A stretch of DNA of 64,000 nucleotides from Ampullaceana balthica (Eukaryota; Mollusca; Gastropoda; Lymnaeidae). Of the stretch, positions 59,601 through 64,000 are shown piece after piece. The notes beneath the pieces were generated by a model. It was not told the origin of the DNA and ran no database searches. It saw only the letters and a list, made by a program, of their open reading frames with translations. The DNA lies in NCBI GenBank assembly GCA_944989445.1, contig CALYLW010000012.1, forward strand, positions 2,628,001 to 2,692,000, read 5' to 3'. Positions within the stretch are counted from its first letter, which is position 1; every line of letters starts with the position of its first letter. The translations under genes were made by a program, and so were the position numbers.

Positions 59601-61171
59601 ACATTTTTACAAATGAAGAAACATTAATTTCCTTTTTTAATTTATTTAAATAAAATTAAGGCAAATTGTAAGAAAAGAGTTGCTTTTTTTAATACATGTA
59701 TATATGCCAGATATTCACATAAGAATCAACAACCTTAAAAAACAGCAAAACTCATCATTTTTTGGTTAACAATCATATTATAAAATATTATAGTAGAAAT
59801 TTCAGAAATTTAATCAACTAGTAGTAGTGACCAACTACTCAACTAAACATGTTTTGGGTCAAATTTTGAAGGAAAAAAAGTTTTCAAATGAAAAAAAATG
59901 TATGAAAAAAGGAATATTTGAAAAAAGTGTAATTTATAAGTTTTTAAAATTTTAATAATTTTTTTAATGCATGCAAAATTGTTTTTCTTGATAGGCCTAA
60001 TTAACTTTTATGAATTACTTTCCCTTCCTATTGTGCCCATTTTAGAATGATTTCTATGTTTTGGAACTGCCACTGAAAATCACATTTAATCTGAAAAGTA
60101 TCTAAGAGAAGTTTATGTATTGAGTCTGGGTGAAAAAGGAGAAGTTTTGAAATGGCTGCATCCATATGGTTTGGTCAAGAAATCGGAGAACGGAACAATC
60201 ATATTGCTATGTACCAGGAGATTTTATTTCTTCTAAATTGTGGGCAATGTCAGAGACATCCATCTGACTACCAGTCTTTGATGGATATACATCGATGTCT
60301 TGACATTTGTACATAATGAAGTGTATTATTAGGAAGATTGCGAGTGTAATGTCATAATTTCTCAAGTTGTTGAAAATGTTTGTAAAGTGCTGTGAGCCCA
60401 GTGGTAAATTGGGATACTGTGCTATATAAGTGTACAAAATAAATAAATGATTTTTCCAGGAGGTCCTGCTTAGCCTTAAGATTGGGATGATGGTAGGTGA
60501 GAATAAGTTTTGTCTATTTACCATTGTCACTAGGACGTAATTTTTAGGCATCAGCACGAGTGAGGTTTTGAACCTTAGTTATGTTTTAACCCATAAAGGG
60601 TTGACTTCAAATACTCTTTCAGGGTCACCATTTCAGGGTTAAATTGAAACATATGTTGTATAGAGGGGGAACTTCCACATTGGGTATTAAAATTAATATT
60701 AACCAAAACATTTATCAAGTAAGTTTCTTAACATCATAAAATATTTTAAATATTGATGTATAGGTATAGTTCACAAAGCTGTACAGTGATTGGAATAAAC
60801 ATTTAATTAAATATAATTAAGACAAAATGTGTAAATTGTCAATATGAGATAGCTAGCTTATGTACACTAATTATGCTTTTCAGTTTTAAAAAAAAATGTC
60901 TTGGTCTTAAAACAACTAGCCTTTGTCACTATCAAAACCTGAAATACAAAATTTTAAACCCCTAAGCACATTTTATCCGATATAATTACTATAATTAAGA
61001 ACCTAGTGTTCCTTTAGATTTAATGACCATAATAATAAAAAAAACATCTTACAATTTTTCCTCCATTTTACAGGTGATAGATGGTGGGGATTTGGATATA
61101 GATGTGATGGTTGTTGGTCCAGATAATAGAATATACCAAATGGATCAAAGAAAAACAGAAAACACAATGAG
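53435..61171 (+). CDS. p24 family cargo receptor, TMED1/TMED5-like (first two exons, partial)
   Basis: Exon 1 is 53435-53611 (59 codons, phase 0, donor GTAGAC) and exon 2 is 61074-61171 (acceptor TTTTACAG, donor GTACGC, phase 2); the gene continues past 64000. p24/TMED proteins are type I membrane proteins that cycle between ER and Golgi and help load COPII and COPI vesicles, including GPI-anchored proteins. Residues about 10-30 form a signal peptide (MFILTTVLLFGLCGCS). The GOLD domain starts with the recognisable core RQECFWETMPSKTSVEVDYQ and continues in exon 2 with VIDGGDLDIDVMVVGP and QMDQRKTEN, equivalent to the ECFYQ...EIEYQVLDGAGLDIDF...FEQRK pattern of TMED5. The coiled coil, membrane span and tail motif are outside the window. 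The gamma class (TMED1/3/5/7) is clear; the exact member is not. Confidence 0.88.
53612..53974 (+). other. TMED intron 1, first part
   Basis: A GTGTTAGTGTTAGTTTAGTC-type short repeat at 53655-53690; otherwise nothing recognised. Confidence 0.4.
53975..55793 (-). mobile_element. hAT element with perfect 8-bp target duplication (1,819 bp)
   Basis: Ends CAGTGCTGTCCAACCTTTTT and, inverse, CAGTGCTGTCCAACTGTCC, flanked by CTCTAAAT at 53967-53974 and 55794-55801. A decayed transposase runs on the - strand. The near-terminal GCGGGCC motif is on both sides. The insertion is complete; the gene is not. Confidence 0.9.
54380..55080 (-). pseudogene. hAT transposase remnant, GTF2IRD2/ZBED-like
   Basis: Pieces in order on the - strand: LALDESCDITDVVQFIVQIT (catalytic region, near 55020-54960), TTRGEDVYKVL, LRKLISVTTNGAPAIVGRKN (near 54840), SSKLKDGKLQNVMDAVMK, SVNFIQGNPLNNRQFKTLLE (near 54640-54590) and TNVRWLSKGKVLSQF (near 54500). 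In-frame stops and frameshifts separate them. The LDES-D motif and RWLSKGKVL motif are shared with the hAT at 48110-49830, but the sequences differ enough to be separate families. Confidence 0.8.
55802..56904 (+). other. TMED intron 1, middle part with a short tandem repeat
   Basis: Mostly AT-rich. At 56572-56622 the unit CATAGCAGGAAGGTCCAAGG occurs two and a half times in tandem. No gene. Confidence 0.5.
56905..57112 (-). mobile_element. tRNA-derived SINE, second family or subfamily
   Basis: On the - strand: head GGGCCACGGGGTCTAGCGGT with box A-like TAGCGGTAGTGTG and box B-like GGGTTCTATTC (mutated from GGTTCGAATC). The body ends near CATAGTCTGTCATGGACTGG, echoing ATCTGTCATGGTCTGTGG of the SINE at 15698-15990. 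It lacks the LINE-like tail. Boxes are weaker than in the first SINE. Confidence 0.65.
57563..58065 (+). repeat. dispersed repeat related to 52705-52925
   Basis: AGCATGACGAATGACCCTC at 57563 and, after an insertion-like stretch, TTTATGGTTGGCAAGC, GATTTCTTCGTGCTG, CACTATCTATGAGCAA and GGCGTATGCTACGCC at 57850-58050 follow the order of the 52705 copy. The block 57605-57830 is extra. Confidence 0.55.
57688..57752 (+). pseudogene. tRNA-Val-like sequence, degenerate
   Basis: GTTTTTCGTAGTGTAGTGGT and TATCACATCCGCCTTACAG look like the 5' half of animal tRNA-Val (D arm GTGTAGTGGTTATCAC; anticodon position TAC), and GTGGAAACA resembles the 3' acceptor. The anticodon stem does not pair and the T arm is lost, so it is not a working tRNA. 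Confidence 0.45.
58516..59125. mobile_element. hAT-like MITE with TAGGGCTG ends, interrupted
   Basis: TAGGGCTGCGGAAATTAACC at the left and, inverse, TAGGGCTGTTAACGATTAAT at the right. AATTAATCGTTAA motifs recur just inside both ends. Flanks CATTTTTC and CTTTTTTC are alike but not identical. A further element sits inside at about 58569-58748. Confidence 0.6.
58569..58748. mobile_element. nested MITE with TGTTCCCTCTAAG-type ends
   Basis: TGTTCCCTCTAAGTC at the left and inverse TGTTCCCTTTAAGC at the right, about 180 bp, with GCGCAG and GCAAAGTT motifs internally. Inserted in the TAGGGCTG element. Confidence 0.55.
59126..61073 (+). other. TMED intron 1, last part
   Basis: AT-rich intron. A LINE/SINE-type 3' tail remnant (TTGGGATACTGTGCTATATAAG followed by AAATAAATAAAT) lies at about 60405-60450. 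Antisense open frames here have no recognisable content. Confidence 0.4.
61074..61171 (+). CDS. TMED exon 2: GOLD domain, middle part
   Basis: Residues 60-92: VIDGGDLDIDVMVVGP, DNRIYQMDQRK, TENTM. It joins exon 1 in frame (phase 0) and ends in phase 2. Too short to stand out by frame length. Confidence 0.9.
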
Positions 61172-61360
61172 GTACGCTTAATAAAAATAAGTAAAAGTAG
61201 GCTATTAGCAACAATTTTTTTTCATGACTGCTTAAAAAAAACACCTTTCTATTCAAGGGGTAGAGTGAGTATCTGCTGCCTGGGGCAGAAGCCAGGTTTA
61301 CAATCCAGAGACAAATATGTAGATGCTATAAAGAAAAGAACATTTTATTGTAAAGCCAGT

Positions 61361-62900
61361 GGCGTAGCTAGCACTTTTGCCGCCTGGGGCGGACTCCAAT
61401 TTGTCGCCCTTTTTAGGGGCCGTCCATAAATGACGTCACGCACCATGAGAAGGGGGGGGGTGTTTAAGAAATGTGACGTCACGTCAAAACGCGGAACTTT
61501 CAATTAAATTTTTACTTAAATATTTGATTACTGACACTTTATTTAATGACGTTTATGTAAAACGTCTGTTACAATATTAGAATGCAGCGTTACACTAAAA
61601 ACAAACTTAAATGACAAATTTTTAAATTGAAACATGCTCATTTTCAAACAGAAAATACGGCTTTTATTGGGGGGGGGGTTAAAAGCTTTGTGACGTCTTA
61701 TTGAAGAAGGGGCTAAGTTTTTGTGACGACGGGGAGGGGGGGGGAAATCAGCCAAAATCGAATGACGTCATTTATGGTCGGCCATTTAGTGGATTATGTT
61801 ATGGATTTTATAAATTAATAAACACGAATAAACAATTGTAATTGAAACGAAGTAAAGGTGGGGAACATGTTTACCATTGCATGCCATATTTATGTAAGAA
61901 GTAATAAAAGAGGCCGCATAAGATTATATACCTATAAATACAAATTTATAAAATACAAGATACTTTTTTAAAGGCCACAAGAAAGTTAGGGAGGTAGCAT
62001 GTCATCGGACCAAACATATTCCAAATTTACACAAAAAAACCATTACCAATCACTTTTCTTTTATTTTGAATTTATAAATAAATGATTTTTTTATTTACAA
62101 ACAAAGAAATTGTATACATTAGTATGTAAACAAATTTATACATTTACTTTCCTAACTTTCATTATAGAAAAATCGTGTATTATGCTATCAAAATTAAAAT
62201 TATCTGCAATATTTTGTTCTATGGACAGTATTGCAAGATTTTGTTGTCTTTAATCGCTCATTGTGGAACGAAGATAATTTTTTATTAACTTCAGTTTGGA
62301 GAAGCTCCTTTCAAAACTAGTGACACTGATAGCAATGGTTGAAAAAATTCATAGCAAAATTACAATGTTGGGTACAGTATTTTCCAATCTATACTGTTGA
62401 AAAAATTTTAATAGATCAATGAGGCCTTTTCCCGCGTTTTTCTAACATTAATGCCTTGTAGTGTAGGTACAGTCATAAAAAGCTAGATCCTTTGCCATAT
62501 TGAACTGTTCTTTATCAATTCAATAAAGTAAGTTTTTTGATCTTCAAATGCTTCATTTTGTAGGTTACATGGTATTAAATACGAATATTTTCTTGCAAGG
62601 ACATTCAACTCATCAAAGCTTTCTTTTATAATTCCATCCATGGATTAAAACATTTCTTGATGTTCTTCTTTTTTTAAAGATAGAACCACGTCTTTTTAAT
62701 TTTCCCAACTCATTTTTTTTCCTAACTCCGCGTTCAATTGTTATCTCCACCTCTTCACAAATTGTTTGGTTGATATAACATCTTTTTTCTATTAGCACAT
62801 CTCTTTGTTCCATGCAATGGGTTTGAATTAATTTAAAAATGACGGGTTCCCATAAATTGAGTTTACATTGAAAAGAAAGATTTCATTGAATTGAGTAAAA
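61361..62900 (-). pseudogene. ZMYM1-like hAT transposase remnant with CAGTGGCGTAGC end
   Basis: The end CAGTGGCGTAGCTAGCAC is at 61361. On the - strand, SFERSFSKLKLIKNYLRSTM then NLAILSIEQNIADNFNFD (about 62330-62180) is the C-terminal hAT dimerisation motif of ZMYM1-like transposases, and LKKEEHQE and FFNSID pieces lie upstream. Stops and shifts are frequent. The family call rests on this motif. It holds the TIR element at 61416-61783. Confidence 0.65.
61416..61783. mobile_element. non-autonomous TIR element, GGGGCCGTCCATAAA family (E6)
   Basis: Left GGGGCCGTCCATAAATGACG and inverse right GGCCGACCATAAATGACG. About 368 bp, the best-bounded short copy of the family in the window. GTGACGTCACG repeats and runs of G sit just inside the left end. 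Interior matches copy E1. Confidence 0.75.
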
Positions 62901-63224
62901 TTCCAGCATCTGCTCTCGTTTTACTAGTTACTTCTTCAGATGCCAATTTTTCCAAGACGCTTGAAATTTTAAAGTACTGATATGTCTTTTTTCGAAATTA
63001 TCTATGCCTATTGTAGTGTTTATAAATGGAGAAATTTGAATATTTCATTGTAACAAATATTTTGTTTACGCATAAATTTTTTAAATTGGTATTATTAACT
63101 TTACAAATTTTGCCAGTAACTGGTATTATCGTCCATTTACGCATAGGCCTGTAACTCGCAGTTCACTTAAGTTGCGATTGGATAAAATTGGACCCTGACT
63201 TCTGTGTCTTAATGGTACCAGACT

Positions 63225-63790
63225 GAATTTCATTTTATGTTTGAAATAAATAGAATAGCTTTCATTCCTTGATCTAAAATTGAAGTTTCATGTTTTTCCT
63301 CATGACACAATCTTTGATGTATCAATGTTGTCAGCCATGCCATAGTCAACACCCAAAATAGCTATAGATGAGTCAATTTTGGTGTATACATTGTTCATTG
63401 ATATTAAATTTTCATTAACTTAATTTTAGAGAAGCTTCTCTCACAGCTGGCAATACTTTTGGCAGTTGTAAGGAAAATTCGAGGGTAACTTTGAGCCATA
63501 ATATCTTTAAAAACTTGAACAATTCAAGTGGGCTTTAATTCATAAATACAAATGTTTTGCCCGTCAGTTAAAATAGTCTTTGCTTGACAATGTCATGTGA
63601 GATTCTTGCCCTAATTTGAACCCTAAGTCCAGTAGATTAGCCTGTGTACAAAAATCAATGTCTGTTTTCCAAATTCTGTAACTGCCAAAGCCTCACATGA
63701 ATTTCTACAGTTACCTCATCTAATGAGGAATACAACCTTCTTCTAAACTGTTTTTTTTTACATAACCTGGCTACATTTTGGCTTCCATCG
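63225..63790 (-). pseudogene. second ZMYM1-like hAT remnant, inverse of 3725-4340
   Basis: On the - strand LTTAKSIASCERSFSKIKLM (about 63475-63415) is the hAT C-terminal motif. Long stretches (GCTGTGAGAGAAGCTTCTCT, AAATTCATGTGAGGCTTTGG type) match the + remnant at 3725-4340. Frames are broken throughout. Confidence 0.65.
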
Positions 63791-64000
63791 CCAAAAATTT
63801 GCTTCATCGTTCTTCTACTAAAAGGTTCATTTAAAATTTAGAGGTCTTCACATACAATTTTAGCAATAGTCAAAGCACCCTCTACAGATTCCATTAGTTT
63901 GTCTGTGAGTAGCTTCTGCAAAGCATTTTTTTTAGCATTTTAATATGTTTGTAAATAAAATAATTTCAGGCATAATTGACTTCATGTAGTGCATGTTTTC
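63791..64000. other. window edge, likely continuation of hAT remnant
   Basis: The - strand has AVEGALTIAKIVCEDL-like and RRTMKQIFGDGSQNV-like pieces near 63900-63780, probably upstream parts of the same transposase copy. Not resolved further at the edge. Confidence 0.35.

Noticed and set aside
60207..60557. 116-codon - strand frame in TMED intron 1
   Set aside because: No recognisable domain, low complexity at both ends, and it overlaps a repeat tail remnant.

Overview
The window is eukaryotic, AT-rich genomic DNA, most likely from a lophotrochozoan animal; a mollusc such as a gastropod is my best guess. The guess rests on intron-rich animal genes (GT-AG introns) whose proteins are recognisable but clearly diverged from vertebrates, together with a very high load of DNA transposons, LINEs and tRNA-derived SINEs. 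The species cannot be fixed from the sequence alone.

Three host genes can be assembled exon by exon with reading frames that agree at every junction. (1) A RIC-3 homologue, the nicotinic acetylcholine receptor chaperone, lies on the + strand in six coding exons (4867-14513, 383 aa); its first intron (6.75 kb) is full of nested transposons. (2) A BRD10 (KIAA2026) homologue lies on the - strand in 14 coding exons (43408 down to 21565, 2,761 aa). It has an N-terminal bromodomain split over exons 1-2, a middle nuclear and acidic region rich in SUMO-type motifs, and a single 5.1-kb terminal exon encoding a Ser/Thr/Gln-rich tail. (3) The first two coding exons of a p24-family cargo receptor (TMED1/TMED5-like) lie on the + strand (53435-53611 and 61074-61171); the gene continues past the right edge. 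RIC-3 and BRD10 converge on a 7-kb interval; BRD10 and TMED diverge from a 10-kb interval packed with transposons. The three proteins have unrelated roles, so nothing suggests joint function beyond neighbourhood.

The rest is mostly mobile DNA. Region 1-4.5 kb: transposon ends, a TIR element with an internal 16-bp tandem repeat, a LINE fragment and a ZMYM-like hAT remnant. Region 5-11.7 kb (RIC-3 intron 1): an RTE-like LINE cut by a TA-flanked TIR element that itself holds a second LINE copy. Region 14.5-21.5 kb: a tRNA-derived SINE whose 3' tail matches the resident LINE, and a TIR element. BRD10 introns: LINE fragment, a tandem array of hairpins, nested TA-target elements, and a piggyBac-like element in a TTAA site. 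Region 44-53 kb: a 5-kb TIR pair holding an unfamiliar zinc-finger-like ORF and a complete but mutated 2.46-kb hAT element, MITEs, a (TA)n tract, and a 62-bp minisatellite. TMED intron 1 (53.6-61 kb): a second hAT with perfect 8-bp target duplications, SINEs and nested MITEs. Region 61.4-64 kb: further ZMYM-like hAT remnants.

No complete autonomous transposon with an intact gene was found, and no bacterial-type features are present. The best candidates for something new are the tail-sharing LINE/SINE pair, the 5-kb TIR element with its unassigned protein, and the tandem hairpin array in a BRD10 intron.
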